Source: Gottschalkiaceae bacterium SANA (GTDB taxonomy: Bacteria > Bacillota > Clostridia > Tissierellales > GPF-1). Taken from it: a DNA stretch of 64,000 bases. The translations under genes and the position numbers were made by a program. The DNA is taken from NCBI GenBank assembly GCA_036323355.1, contig AP028876.1, positions 1,364,001 through 1,428,000 on the forward strand, read 5' to 3'. A model generated the notes under the pieces. The model was given only the letters and a program-made list of their open reading frames with translations, did no database searches and was not told the origin of the DNA. Positions 54,953-63,636 of this stretch are shown piece by piece; position 1 is the stretch's first letter, and every line of letters begins with the position of its first letter.

Positions 54953-54977
54953 CAAGGCGTTGGGGTTTTGCTAAAGT
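54949..54977 (+). promoter_or_regulatory. Promoter of glyS
   Basis: TTGACA (54949-54954) and TAAAGT (54972-54977) are 17 bases apart; the -35 overlaps the recO stop. In the short leader, TTCCTGTCG and CGATAGGAA at about 54988-55013 form a 9-bp hairpin. No T-box is present. Confidence 0.8.
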
Positions 54978-55032
54978 AAACATAGTCTTCCTGTCGTAAA
55001 CCAGCGATAGGAAAGAAAACGGAGGAATTAAA

Positions 55033-56424
55033 ATGGCAGATGTAACAATGGAAAAGATTGTCTCATTATCGAAATCCCGAGGATTTGTATTTCCGGGTTC
55101 CGATATTTATGGTGGTTTGGCAAATACATGGGATTATGGTCCTTTGGGTGTTGAACTGAAAAACAATGTTAAAAAAATGTGGTGGAAGAAATTTATCCAA
55201 GAGTCTCCTTATAATGTAGGATTGGATGCCGCAATTTTGATGAACCCTCAAACATGGGTGGCATCAGGTCATGTTGGTGGTTTTGCGGATCCATTGATGG
55301 ATTGCCGTGCTTGTAAGTCTCGTTTTCGAGCCGATCAATTGATTGAAGAATTTGCTGCAAAGAAAGGATTGGAACTGGAAGGTCCTGTGGATGCGTGGTC
55401 TAAAGAGCAGATGGAAGCATATATCGCAGACCAAGGTATTAAATGCCCTTCTTGTGGAAAAATTGATTTTACAAAAATCCGTCAATTCAATTTGATGTTT
55501 AAAACTTTCCAGGGTGTAACCGAAGATACGGCAAGTGAGATCTTCCTGCGACCGGAAACGGCACAAGGAATCTTTGTTAACTTTAAGAATGTTCAACGTG
55601 CATCGCGTTTGAAAATACCATTTGGAATCGGACAAGTCGGAAAATCGTTCAGAAATGAGATTACTCCTGGAAACTTTACCTTTAGAACCCGTGAATTCGA
55701 GCAGATGGAATTGGAATTTTTCTGCAAGCCGGGAACGGATTTAGAGTGGTTTGCATATTGGAAGCAATTTTGTATGGATTGGTTGAAAGAATTTGGCGTA
55801 GCGGAAGAAAAAATAAAATTCCGTGACCACGAAGAAGATGAACTTTCACATTATTCCAATGCGACTACAGATATTGAATATTTGTTCCCATTTGGCTGGG
55901 GTGAGTTGTGGGGCATTGCTGATCGTACAGATTACGACTTGAAACAACATATGGAAACATCAGGTTCTGATCTAAGATATCAGGATCCGATCACCAATGA
56001 AAAATATGTACCATATTGCATCGAGCCGTCTTTGGGGGCGGACCGTGTAACCCTAGCTTTCTTAATTGATGCCTATACGGAAGAAATTTTGGAAGATGGA
56101 TCAACACGAAACTTGATGAAATTCCATCCAGCTTTAGCGCCGGTTAAGGCGACTGTATTGCCATTGTCGAAAAAATTGGGCGAAGGCGCGATGGAAGTTT
56201 ATCGCTTATTGGCGAAATCGTTCAATACGCAATATGATGATGCTGGCAGCATCGGTAAGCGATATCGTCGAAATGACGAAATTGGTACACCGTTTTGCAT
56301 CACCTTCGATTTTGACTCACAGGAAGATGGTGCGGTAACCGTACGTCATCGTGATACGATGGAGCAAGAACGAATACCTGTATCCGAGCTGGTTGCATAC
56401 CTGCGAGAACGACTTGAATTTTAG
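55033..56424 (+). CDS. glyS: Glycyl-tRNA synthetase, dimeric single-chain type
   Basis: This class II synthetase charges tRNA-Gly. The 463-residue single-chain protein is of the eukaryote/archaea-like alpha2 type, not the GlyQ/GlyS tetramer. It begins [22 protein letters not shown], has a Cys4-type zinc site (DCRACKSRF and KCPSCGK), motif 2 [21 protein letters not shown], and motif 3 [27 protein letters not shown] precedes the ATG. A terminator follows. Confidence 0.97.
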   Translation: MADVTMEKIVSLSKSRGFVFPGSDIYGGLANTWDYGPLGVELKNNVKKMWWKKFIQESPYNVGLDAAILMNPQTWVASGHVGGFADPLMDCRACKSRFRADQLIEEFAAKKGLELEGPVDAWSKEQMEAYIADQGIKCPSCGKIDFTKIRQFNLMFKTFQGVTEDTASEIFLRPETAQGIFVNFKNVQRASRLKIPFGIGQVGKSFRNEITPGNFTFRTREFEQMELEFFCKPGTDLEWFAYWKQFCMDWLKEFGVAEEKIKFRDHEEDELSHYSNATTDIEYLFPFGWGELWGIADRTDYDLKQHMETSGSDLRYQDPITNEKYVPYCIEPSLGADRVTLAFLIDAYTEEILEDGSTRNLMKFHPALAPVKATVLPLSKKLGEGAMEVYRLLAKSFNTQYDDAGSIGKRYRRNDEIGTPFCITFDFDSQEDGAVTVRHRDTMEQERIPVSELVAYLRERLEF

Positions 56425-56437
56425 GATAAATCAGAAG

Positions 56438-56466
56438 AAGGAAGCTTTTATGCTTCCTTTTTTTTG
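56438..56466 (+). terminator. Intrinsic terminator after glyS
   Basis: AAGGAAGC and GCTTCCTT form an 8-bp stem with a TTTTAT loop, followed by a long T run. Confidence 0.92.
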
Positions 56467-56533
56467 TTTATTTTTATCCTTATTTCATGTACAATAAAGA
56501 CGAATAAATCTGTGTTGCAATAAGGAGAAAAAA

Positions 56534-57352
56534 ATGAGTGACTCCATTTCGATTTATATTATATCGAGTTCAATGGGCATAACAGCAGAACAATTGGCGA
56601 AGGCTTCTATCGCTCAATTCGACTTGGATGAATTTAAAATTCATCGATTTACCAACATCGTTACGAAAGAAGCGGTTGATCAGGTACTTGCCGGGATCCC
56701 GCCTGAAAATAGCATGATTATTTTTACTCTGGTATTTGAAGAAGTTGCGGCCTATTTGGTTTCAGAAGCCCGACGTCATGGGATTGAGGTATTTGATGCC
56801 ATGAGTCCTGTCTTGAAGGCTTTAACACGGTTGACGGGGAAACCACCCAAGCAGATTCCGGGTGCATATCGTGCGTTGAATGAGGATTATTTCGATCGGA
56901 TCGATGCCATTGAATTTGCGATTCGCTGTGATGATGGCAAGGATGAGCGGGGATTTATAGACGCTGATGTCCTGCTTCTGGGTATTTCGAGAACCTCGAA
57001 AACGCCGACTAGTATGAGTTTGGCCCATCGCAACATTAAGGTAGCCAACTTACCCTTGGTACCGGAAGTGGAACCGCCTGACATTATTTTTGAGCTGGAT
57101 CCCAGAAAAATAGTGGGATTGACCACGGATATGACCAAGTTAGAAGAGATACGAAACGAGCGTTTAAAGGCATTGGGACTTTCGCAAACGTCAAATTATG
57201 CTAAGGATGAACGGATTGTTACAGAAATTGAGTATTCGAACAAGATCTATGAAAAACTTGGATGCATGGTAATCAATACAGCTGAGAAGTCAGTTGAAGA
57301 AACGGCGAGTTTGATTGCGGAGCATTTGAGAAAAGAAGGATTGATCGAATAG
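56534..57352 (+). CDS. ppsR: Pyruvate, phosphate dikinase regulatory protein (kinase/pyrophosphorylase)
   Basis: This DUF299 enzyme inactivates PPDK or PEP synthase by ADP-dependent threonine phosphorylation and restores it by phosphate-dependent dephosphorylation. The 272-residue protein has ISSSMGITAEQLAKA at the start, GISRTSKTPTSMSLA as the nucleotide-binding signature near residue 150, and KVANLPLVPEVEPP. Position after glyS matches Bacillota gene order. A TACAAT -10 candidate lies at 56490-56495. No target kinase gene is in the window. Confidence 0.95.
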   Translation: MSDSISIYIISSSMGITAEQLAKASIAQFDLDEFKIHRFTNIVTKEAVDQVLAGIPPENSMIIFTLVFEEVAAYLVSEARRHGIEVFDAMSPVLKALTRLTGKPPKQIPGAYRALNEDYFDRIDAIEFAIRCDDGKDERGFIDADVLLLGISRTSKTPTSMSLAHRNIKVANLPLVPEVEPPDIIFELDPRKIVGLTTDMTKLEEIRNERLKALGLSQTSNYAKDERIVTEIEYSNKIYEKLGCMVINTAEKSVEETASLIAEHLRKEGLIE

Positions 57353-57394
57353 AAAAACGTCAAAGTATACGTTTTAAGCCGAAAAAAATATTGT

Positions 57395-57433
57395 AAAAAC
57401 GTCCAAGCAAATATTTGCATGGACGTTTTTTGA
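57395..57433. terminator. Intrinsic terminator between ppsR and the HAD gene
   Basis: AAAACGTCCA pairs with TGGACGTTTT around an inner palindrome GCAAATATTTGC, with T run at the end. It lies between convergent genes and probably works for both. Confidence 0.88.
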
Positions 57434-57467
57434 ATGAAAATTCGTGGTGGAAACGTTTACGATAAGT

Positions 57468-58130
57468 CTACTTACATGTATTTTTGAGCAGTGGATGGAA
57501 ATTATCAAGGTACTCATCTGCCAAGGCTTGAATCTCGTCACGACGATGAGCATGAGCGGGTTCATGGATGGCAATGACAGCCATGCCAGCGCGTTTTGCA
57601 GCCTGGATTCCGGCCAGGGTGTCTTCAAAGACTAGGCAGTTTTTGGGATTAACACCAAGGTCTTCTGCGACTTTTAAAAAGATAGCCGGATTCGGTTTTC
57701 CAGCTTCCACCTCGCAGGAGGTGCGCAGGCTTGAAAAATATCCGTCGATTTGATGGCGGCAAAGAACACCTTCCGCCAGTTGACGGTTGCTGCTGGTTCC
57801 GATACCCATTGGAATGTTCGAATCCGCGAGAAACCGGAGAAAAGGTAAAACACCTTCCTTTAAGGTGACGTCTTGGGTATACTTTTGGTATGACATGTCG
57901 ATCCAGTCTTGTTTTATGGCTTCGACGCTGTCTTCTAATTGAAAGTGTTCCTTAAAGTAGACGGCGGTTTCTGTAAAACTCATACCATCTAATTCGCTTT
58001 GAAATTGAAGTGGAAATGCAATTTGTTTTTTTGCTAAATAATCGATATCGATTTGTTTCCATACCCACATGGAATCGATTAGGGTTCCGTCTAAATCGAA
58101 AATAACTGCGTGAAAATCATGTATATTCAT
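57468..58130 (-). CDS. HAD-superfamily phosphatase, beta-phosphoglucomutase-like subgroup
   Basis: The 220-residue protein has all HAD motifs: FDLDGTLIDS with the nucleophile and general acid Asp near residue 12-14, motif II Thr/Ser in GIGTSSNRQLA, Lys in EAGKPNPAIF, and motif III VFEDTLAGIQAAKRAG. The helical cap (about 20-85) is of the IA type. The substrate is a phosphorylated sugar or similar metabolite but cannot be named. It is monocistronic and divergent from pncB. Confidence 0.88.
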   Translation of the reverse strand: MNIHDFHAVIFDLDGTLIDSMWVWKQIDIDYLAKKQIAFPLQFQSELDGMSFTETAVYFKEHFQLEDSVEAIKQDWIDMSYQKYTQDVTLKEGVLPFLRFLADSNIPMGIGTSSNRQLAEGVLCRHQIDGYFSSLRTSCEVEAGKPNPAIFLKVAEDLGVNPKNCLVFEDTLAGIQAAKRAGMAVIAIHEPAHAHRRDEIQALADEYLDNFHPLLKNTCK

Positions 58131-58292
58131 AAGTGGCTCCTTTCGTATTCTTTTCCCATCATACTTGATTAGTTACTCTTTTAAAAGGATGGATTTGTCA
58201 TTTAAGATGAAAGGCGGTTGATTTGATCCCGTTATTTAATTGGATTGGAGATCTGATTTTGATAGATTTTTTGCGAGAAGATTGGATAGAAT

Positions 58293-58301
58293 ATGGTATA
58301 C
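58293..58301 (+). promoter_or_regulatory. Extended -10 promoter candidate for pncB
   Basis: TGGTATACT places a TG extension before TATACT (58296-58301), about 46 bases ahead of the start codon. No clear -35 is seen. Confidence 0.55.
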
Positions 58302-58346
58302 TATAAAGAGCAAAATTAATCAGAATAGAAAGAAGCAGGTGAAGAA

Positions 58347-59795
58347 ATGTTAAGCAGAAATTTAACAATGTTGACAGATTTTTATGAATTAACAATGGGC
58401 AATGGATATTTTGAAGAAGGCTTGCATGAGCAAGTCGTTTATTTTGATATGTTCTTTCGTTCGGTGCCGGATAAAGGTGGCTTTGCTATCATGGCTGGAG
58501 TTGAGCAGTTAATTCAGTATCTTGAAAACCTTAATTTTACCAAGGAAGACATTGAATTCTTACAAACAAAAAAGACGTTTTCTGATGGTTTTCTTGACTA
58601 TCTTGCGAATTTCAAGTTCGAGTGTGATGTTTGGGCTGTACCTGAGGGAACACCGATTTTTCCCAATGAGCCAATTGTTAAGGTCAAGGGACCTTTGCTG
58701 CAAGCACAGATGATCGAAACCATGGTTTTACTGGCAATTAATCATCAATCCCTAATCGCAACTAAGGCGAATCGAATTGTTAGGGCTGCACAAGGGAAAC
58801 CGGTAGTTGAATTTGGTTCTCGTCGTGCCCAGGGTCCAGACGGAGCTGTTTTAGGTGCCCGTGCGGCCTATATTGGCGGAGTTGTAGGAACAGCCTGTGT
58901 ATTGGCGGATCAACTTTACGGCGTTCCATCTAGCGGTACCATGGCGCACAGTTGGGTTCAATTGTTTCAATCGGAGTATGAGGCTTTTAAGGTTTATGCG
59001 CAACATTATCCAGACAATTGCTTGCTTTTAATCGATACTTATCATGTACTGAAATCAGGCATTGAGAATGCCATTAAGGTATTTGATGATGTATTAAAAC
59101 CGTTAGGAAAACGACCCGTTGGGATTCGAATCGATTCTGGCGATGTGGCTTATCTATCGAAAAAGGTGAGAGCGAGACTGGATGAGGCGGGGTATGATGA
59201 CTGTAAGATCTTTGTTTCAAATTCATTAGATGAAAATATTATCTCTGATCTGGCTGTTCAAGGTGCAAAAATTGATGCATATGGTGTGGGGGAACGATTA
59301 ATTACCTCTAAATCGGATCCCGTATTCGGGGGCGTATATAAGCTGGTTGCAGTAGAATCGGAAGGGGTTGTCATTCCGAAGATTAAAATTAGTGCCAATG
59401 TAGAGAAGATCACAACACCAGGTGCCAAGAAAGTTCTGCGTTTCTTTCGAAAGGAAAGCGGAAAGGCCATCGCAGATTTATTAACCTTGGAAGAGGAAAT
59501 CATCGATACGAGTAAGCCATACACTCTTTTTAACCCATACTATACCTGGAAACGGTTAACCGTTGAGGATTACGAGGTCAGAGAACTCTTGGTGCCTATT
59601 TTTGAGGGTGGTAAACGGGTATACGAATCACCAAGCTTGGTAGATATTCGTTCTTATTGTATGGTAGAAACGGAAAAATTATGGGATGAGGTTCGACGAT
59701 TGGAAAATCCACATCGATATTTTGTTGACTTATCGGAAGATTTGTGGCAAATTAAACATACTCTCTTAGAAGAATATTCTGAGGGTGATTATTAG
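58347..59795 (+). CDS. pncB: Nicotinate phosphoribosyltransferase
   Basis: This enzyme joins nicotinate and PRPP to form nicotinate mononucleotide in the NAD salvage pathway. The 482-residue protein begins TDFYELTMGNGYF, has FGSRRAQGPDGA, the active-site-region SSGTMAHSWVQ, and GIRIDSGDVAYLSK for PRPP binding, with a Bacillota-type C-terminal extension. GCAGGTGAAGAA precedes the ATG. NadD at 7239 uses the product. Confidence 0.96.
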   Translation: MLSRNLTMLTDFYELTMGNGYFEEGLHEQVVYFDMFFRSVPDKGGFAIMAGVEQLIQYLENLNFTKEDIEFLQTKKTFSDGFLDYLANFKFECDVWAVPEGTPIFPNEPIVKVKGPLLQAQMIETMVLLAINHQSLIATKANRIVRAAQGKPVVEFGSRRAQGPDGAVLGARAAYIGGVVGTACVLADQLYGVPSSGTMAHSWVQLFQSEYEAFKVYAQHYPDNCLLLIDTYHVLKSGIENAIKVFDDVLKPLGKRPVGIRIDSGDVAYLSKKVRARLDEAGYDDCKIFVSNSLDENIISDLAVQGAKIDAYGVGERLITSKSDPVFGGVYKLVAVESEGVVIPKIKISANVEKITTPGAKKVLRFFRKESGKAIADLLTLEEEIIDTSKPYTLFNPYYTWKRLTVEDYEVRELLVPIFEGGKRVYESPSLVDIRSYCMVETEKLWDEVRRLENPHRYFVDLSEDLWQIKHTLLEEYSEGDY

Positions 59796-59810
59796 GAGGG
59801 GGGAAGGAAG

Positions 59811-60053
59811 ATGTTTGGATTCGAAATTGAATTGAGTGAGAAGCAAGTTGGGTTGGCGAAAAAAATAGCCAAGCGCTTAATCAAAGAAAAAGATGAGGAA
59901 CAAATGCTGGATGAGGAAGCAATCTTCCACTTTGCATGCCTTTTTGTAACCATGATGTCGGCAAAAAATGAAATCTGGTTGGATGATGATGTAGAGTCCA
60001 TCGAAAAATTGTACGAACAATTTATGAAAGACCAAAATCAGTGGTTGAACTAA
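59811..60053 (+). CDS. Small protein of unknown function
   Basis: The 80-residue, acidic protein is mostly helical, with ELSEKQVGLAKKIAKRLIKEKDEE and a second segment EAIFHFACLFVTMMS. No domain is recognised. It has an excellent GGAGGGGGGAAGGAAG site and sits 15 bases after pncB and 10 bases before the histidine phosphatase, so it is probably co-expressed with both. It is not obviously membrane-bound. Confidence 0.75.
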   Translation: MFGFEIELSEKQVGLAKKIAKRLIKEKDEEQMLDEEAIFHFACLFVTMMSAKNEIWLDDDVESIEKLYEQFMKDQNQWLN

Positions 60054-60063
60054 GGGGAATAAC

Positions 60064-60672
60064 GTGGGGAAAATTTTTATTACGCGACATGGTGAAACTG
60101 AATATAATTTACTGAAACGCATGCAAGGTAGCATTGACACGAAGCTATCGGAGCGGGGACTGAAACAAGCTGTTCGGTTGAGAGATCGACTGGCGGGGGA
60201 AGCCTTCGACCGCGTTTTAGCAAGTCCGATGCAGCGAGCCCGTGTAACAGCAGAAACAATTCTTGAAAATCGTCCTGAGAAACTGGAGTTCTTTGAGGAA
60301 TTAAAAGAAATGGATTTTGGTTTTATGCAAGGGAAAGACTATGAGTTTTTGGGAAGAGAGTATCCTGAATTGTATCGACAGTATTGCGAATCTCCTGCGG
60401 ATTTTCAGATTCCAGAGGGAGAAAGTTTTCGCGGATTTCGGAATCGGGTTGCACCGATCATGCGGGAAATTGAGTCGGTGGGAAAATCGGAGACCATGCT
60501 GATTGTTTGTCATGGCATTACGAAGCTTATCTTGGTGAATGAGCTGAAGCATATTCCCTTGGAACAGTTATGGGATACTGAGGTTGCCGGGAATACTGCC
60601 TTGACGATGTTTGAAAGCTCGCCTGATGGTTGGGTTTTGCAGTATGAGAATGATCAATCCCATTTAGACTAA
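60064..60672 (+). CDS. Histidine phosphatase family protein (phosphoglycerate mutase-like)
   Basis: The 202-residue protein has the phospho-histidine motif ITRHGETEYN near residues 6-15, the second catalytic Arg in LASPMQRAR, Glu in LKEMDFG, and the second His in IVCHGITK. It belongs to branch 1 of the histidine phosphatase superfamily, which includes broad-specificity phosphatases and cobalamin-pathway CobC. The substrate is unresolved. GTG 60064 follows TAAGGGGAATAAC. The stop codon overlaps the first unit of the tandem repeat array. Confidence 0.9.
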   Translation: MGKIFITRHGETEYNLLKRMQGSIDTKLSERGLKQAVRLRDRLAGEAFDRVLASPMQRARVTAETILENRPEKLEFFEELKEMDFGFMQGKDYEFLGREYPELYRQYCESPADFQIPEGESFRGFRNRVAPIMREIESVGKSETMLIVCHGITKLILVNELKHIPLEQLWDTEVAGNTALTMFESSPDGWVLQYENDQSHLD

Positions 60673-60882
60673 CGTATTGCGAAAGCAATGCGTTGAAAAG
60701 ACGTATTGCGAAAGCAATGCGTTGAAAAGACGTATTGCGAAAGCAATGCGTTGAAAAGACGTATTGCGAAAGCAATGCGTTGAAAAGACGTATTGCGAAA
60801 GCAATGCGTTGAAAAGACGTATTGCGAAAGCAATGCGTTGAAAAGACGTATTGCGAAAGCAATGCGTTGAAAAGACGTATTG
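60672..60882 (+). repeat. Tandem array of seven identical 29-bp hairpin repeats
   Basis: Seven exact head-to-tail copies of a 29-bp unit start at 60672, 60701, 60730, 60759, 60788, 60817 and 60846, with an eighth partial copy of 8 bases at 60875. Within each unit ACGTATTGC and GCAATGCGT pair over nine positions (one T-G) around a GAAA tetraloop; TGAAAAG is the linker. The array directly follows the histidine phosphatase stop codon. No spacers are present, so it is not a CRISPR. Positions 60883-60941 hold nothing recognisable. Confidence 0.97.
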
Positions 60883-60941
60883 TCTTTTGAGACGTCGCAG
60901 AATGCTTTATTTTCTGATAGGTTCAAAGAATTAATGGATAT

Positions 60942-60970
60942 AAAAAGCGCTGCGAATGCAGCGCTTTTTT
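60942..60970. terminator. Bidirectional terminator between the repeat array and the DHOD-like gene
   Basis: AAAAAGCGCTGC and GCAGCGCTTTTT form a 12-bp stem with a GAAT loop and a T run. It can serve the plus-strand operon and the minus-strand gene. Confidence 0.92.
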
Positions 60971-60981
60971 AAACAATTTAA

Positions 60982-61971
60982 TTATAAAACCTTTCCCTTT
61001 AAGAGGAGATCAATATACTGGTCTCTCTCAAAGGCAAAAGGATCTTGTTGATTCTTTTTCGATAATGAGCCGCGGAATGCTTCTAGGGAGCCGTATCCCT
61101 TTTGATCCATCCATTGCGTTACTTCTTCGATCAGGGTTCTCAAGACGCTAGGGGATTGCATATGCACCAGACTGACCACTTGGACAGCGCTGGCACCTGC
61201 CAATATGACTTGAATAATAGATTCGGTGGTGTGAAGTCCGCCAGTTGCGATTAGATCGCCCTTTATTGTACCATATAAGAGCCCGATGGCCTTCATGGCA
61301 TGGGTGTACTCGGTACCTTGACTCAAGCGTAAAGGGAAAGTGAGAATTTCTCGGTCTATATCGATCTCTTCTTCGAAGAATCGGTTGTAGAGCACATATC
61401 CGTTTACCCCGATTTCTTCGAGACGTTGTATGAAATGCAGGGTATTGGTGTAGTAGGGACTCAGCTTTACCGAAAGTGGAATTTTGATTTCGCTACGTAC
61501 TTGTTGTACGATCTGAAGCTGCTCTTGCTCAATTTTTTGAGAACTGTGGTTTGGGTTCTTTGCGGTATGATAGAGGTTCAATTCTAGTCCATCGGCACCG
61601 GCCTCTTCGATTTTTTTTGCGTAATAGATCCAAGTATCGGATGTTAGGGCATTGAGACTGGCAAAAATAGGAATTGATAGCGAAGATTTGGCTTGTTTGA
61701 TAAAATGGAGATAGATCTCGGCACCGGCATAGTCTGTATTGGGATGCTGAGTGAGCATTTCGGCATGCAAATCATCAAATTCATGCATGGATTCTTGATG
61801 TTGAAATTTCTCTAATTGAATTTTTTCTTCAAAGAGAGAGGGGAGGACGACAGCGCTTGCACCTGCTGCTTCCAATTCTTTTAGTTTGGTGATTTTTCCG
61901 GTCCATGGATTTGCGCCTATAACAAATGGATTTTTTAGGGATAACCCCATTAGGGTAGTTTCAAGTTTCAT
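60982..61971 (-). CDS. Dihydroorotate dehydrogenase-like flavoprotein
   Basis: The 329-residue TIM-barrel protein resembles class 1 dihydroorotate dehydrogenases: LKNPFVIGANPWTG at the N-terminus, PSLFEEKIQ, ADGLELNLYHT, LSVKLSPYYTN, and a C-terminal GDLIATGGLHT and AGASAVQVVS phosphate-binding region for FMN. Proteins of this variant family often occur alone, and no pyr genes are nearby, so the substrate is not certain to be dihydroorotate. The start at 61971 follows CGGAGGTGTAAT. It is divergent from hflX. Confidence 0.87.
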   Translation of the reverse strand: MKLETTLMGLSLKNPFVIGANPWTGKITKLKELEAAGASAVVLPSLFEEKIQLEKFQHQESMHEFDDLHAEMLTQHPNTDYAGAEIYLHFIKQAKSSLSIPIFASLNALTSDTWIYYAKKIEEAGADGLELNLYHTAKNPNHSSQKIEQEQLQIVQQVRSEIKIPLSVKLSPYYTNTLHFIQRLEEIGVNGYVLYNRFFEEEIDIDREILTFPLRLSQGTEYTHAMKAIGLLYGTIKGDLIATGGLHTTESIIQVILAGASAVQVVSLVHMQSPSVLRTLIEEVTQWMDQKGYGSLEAFRGSLSKKNQQDPFAFERDQYIDLLLKGKVL

Positions 61972-62030
61972 ATTACACCTCCGTTTGAATTTCAATATAT
62001 AGATACCCAAGAACTAGAAGGGAGCACAAT

Positions 62031-63287
62031 ATGCAGAATAAAGAAAATGAAAACCAAGAGAACCATGTACCGGAACGAGTATTGATTGTCGCGGTGCAGA
62101 AGAAAGGCGAACCAACCATTGAAGCAGAATTGCGAGAATTGGAGCGACTAGTCGAAGCGGCGGGTGGAGAAACGGTTGCCGTCGCCACCCAATCTCTGGA
62201 AAAATTTCATCCTAGAACTTATGTGGGGAAAGGGAAACTTGAAGAGTTGGCAGCCCTTTGCCAGGCAGATGAAATTGATGCTGTGGTTTTTAATGATGAG
62301 TTGAGTGGTTCACAATTAAAGAACCTAGAGGATCAGTTTCAAAGAAAGATTACCGATCGAACAGCTTTGATTTTAGAAATTTTCGCCAAGCGAGCAAGTT
62401 CTTCTGAGGGTCGATTGCAGGTAGAGTTGGCACGGCTTCGATATCGATTGCCTCGACTGACCGGATTGCGATCAGATCTTTCGAGAGCTGGTGTTGGAAT
62501 CAGTGGCAGAGGTCCTGGCGAGAAGCGATCGGAATTGGATAAGCGATATCTATTGAGGCGAATCGAAGAGATTGAGTCTAAGTTGAAGAAACTGGAGAAA
62601 ACTCGTGAAGTGACTCGGAAACAGCGAGTGAAGTCAGAGATGCCGATCGTATTGATGGTGGGATACACCAATGCGGGAAAATCGACCTTGATGAATAATT
62701 TGGTGGAGGATGAGGACAAGGCCGTGTTCACCAAGGATATGCTCTTTGCAACGCTAGATACCGCTCTGCGTCAATGCGCTCTACCTTCGGGCCGGAATTT
62801 TTTGCTGGGTGATACTGTCGGATTTGTCAGCAAATTGCCTACAACCCTTATAGAGGCTTTTAAAGGCACCCTTGAGGAGGTTGTTGAGGCGGATTTGCTT
62901 CTTCATGTCTTGGATGGGTCAAGTGATGACATCGAGATGCAATATAAGACGACCATGTCGGTATTGGAAACCCTTGAGGTTCGGGACAAGCCCATGATTG
63001 TGGTCTACAACAAGAAAGACTTAATCAAAGGGAGCAAGGTGGTCCATATGGGCGATACCGTTTCGATCTCTGCTAAATCGGGAGAGGGTGTCGATAAGCT
63101 TCTTGAAAAGTTGGAAGCTATGATCTATGAACCCCTGCAAGAAAAGGAATTGTTGCTTCCGATGAGTGCAGGTGCATTGATTAATCAATTGCATCAAGAA
63201 AAAAGAATTCTAGATACTCGCTATGAAGCAGAAGGAATTTATGTACGAGCCATGTGGAAAAAAGAAGAGCTAGAACGCTGGTCCTAG
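62031..63287 (+). CDS. hflX: GTPase HflX
   Basis: HflX is a ribosome-splitting GTPase active under stress. The 418-residue protein has the N-terminal HflX domain (HPRTYVGKGKLEEL, then FNDELSGSQLKNLE), a helical linker with LPRLTGLRSDLSRAGVGISGRGPGE-type glycine-rich loop, and the G domain with G1 GYTNAGKST, DTVGFVSKLP and NKKD. AGAAGGGAGCACAAT precedes the ATG. Confidence 0.96.
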   Translation: MQNKENENQENHVPERVLIVAVQKKGEPTIEAELRELERLVEAAGGETVAVATQSLEKFHPRTYVGKGKLEELAALCQADEIDAVVFNDELSGSQLKNLEDQFQRKITDRTALILEIFAKRASSSEGRLQVELARLRYRLPRLTGLRSDLSRAGVGISGRGPGEKRSELDKRYLLRRIEEIESKLKKLEKTREVTRKQRVKSEMPIVLMVGYTNAGKSTLMNNLVEDEDKAVFTKDMLFATLDTALRQCALPSGRNFLLGDTVGFVSKLPTTLIEAFKGTLEEVVEADLLLHVLDGSSDDIEMQYKTTMSVLETLEVRDKPMIVVYNKKDLIKGSKVVHMGDTVSISAKSGEGVDKLLEKLEAMIYEPLQEKELLLPMSAGALINQLHQEKRILDTRYEAEGIYVRAMWKKEELERWS

Positions 63288-63326
63288 GCGGTTTACAGGG
63301 AATAAAAAAATGTTTCAAAATAATCC

Positions 63327-63355
63327 TTGACTAGTTATGCATATTTTTGTATAAT
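63327..63355 (+). promoter_or_regulatory. Promoter of the T-box leader
   Basis: TTGACT (63327-63332) and consensus TATAAT (63350-63355) are 17 bases apart. Transcription would start near 63362, at the beginning of the T-box. Confidence 0.9.
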
Positions 63356-63361
63356 CATACC

Positions 63362-63609
63362 AAGACAAAGGCGAAGAACGAAAGAAAATTCTTGTGGGTA
63401 TCTGTAGCGAACCGGGATTGGTGAAAGCCGGTGATAGAAGCAGGATGACGAGCTTTCAGGAGCTGTCGATTCAACCCAGATGGGTCAAAATCGAACGACA
63501 CCGCACGTTAAGCGGCACGCAGTCAGCGTGATAAGTGAGCAGATTCTTTATGCTAATTAGGGTGGTACCGCGAAACCTTTCGTCCCTTTCAAGACGAGAG
63601 GTTTTTTTT
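63362..63609 (+). promoter_or_regulatory. T-box leader controlling an amino acid transporter
   Basis: The conserved T-box AGGGTGGTACCGCG is at 63559-63572. The terminator follows: AACCTTTCGTC pairs over 11 positions with GACGAGAGGTT (63593-63603), then eight T. Stem I is visible upstream, with GAAAG/CTTTC and CTTG/CAGG helices and the distal AGCGAACCGGGATTGGTGAAAGCC part. The specifier loop is in GGATGACGAGC (about 63443-63453); the frame is ambiguous, allowing ATG, GAC or CGA. Uncharged cognate tRNA is expected to open the terminator. Confidence 0.94.
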
Positions 63610-63636
63610 GTACCCAAAATTCGAGGAGGAAACAAA

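Noticed and set aside
54955-55032. T-box upstream of glyS
   Set aside because: The leader is under 60 bases, has no GGTGGTACCGCG-like box and only a single short hairpin.
60672-60882. CRISPR array
   Set aside because: The repeats are directly adjacent with no unique spacers, and no cas genes are in the window.
60527-60926. Two minus-strand open frames of 111 and 85 codons made of repeated FNALLSQYVFSTHCF-like units
   Set aside because: They are translations of the 29-bp repeat array; the period of 29 makes all frames open and gives a 29-residue repeat. No ribosome binding site, and one frame runs into the histidine phosphatase gene.
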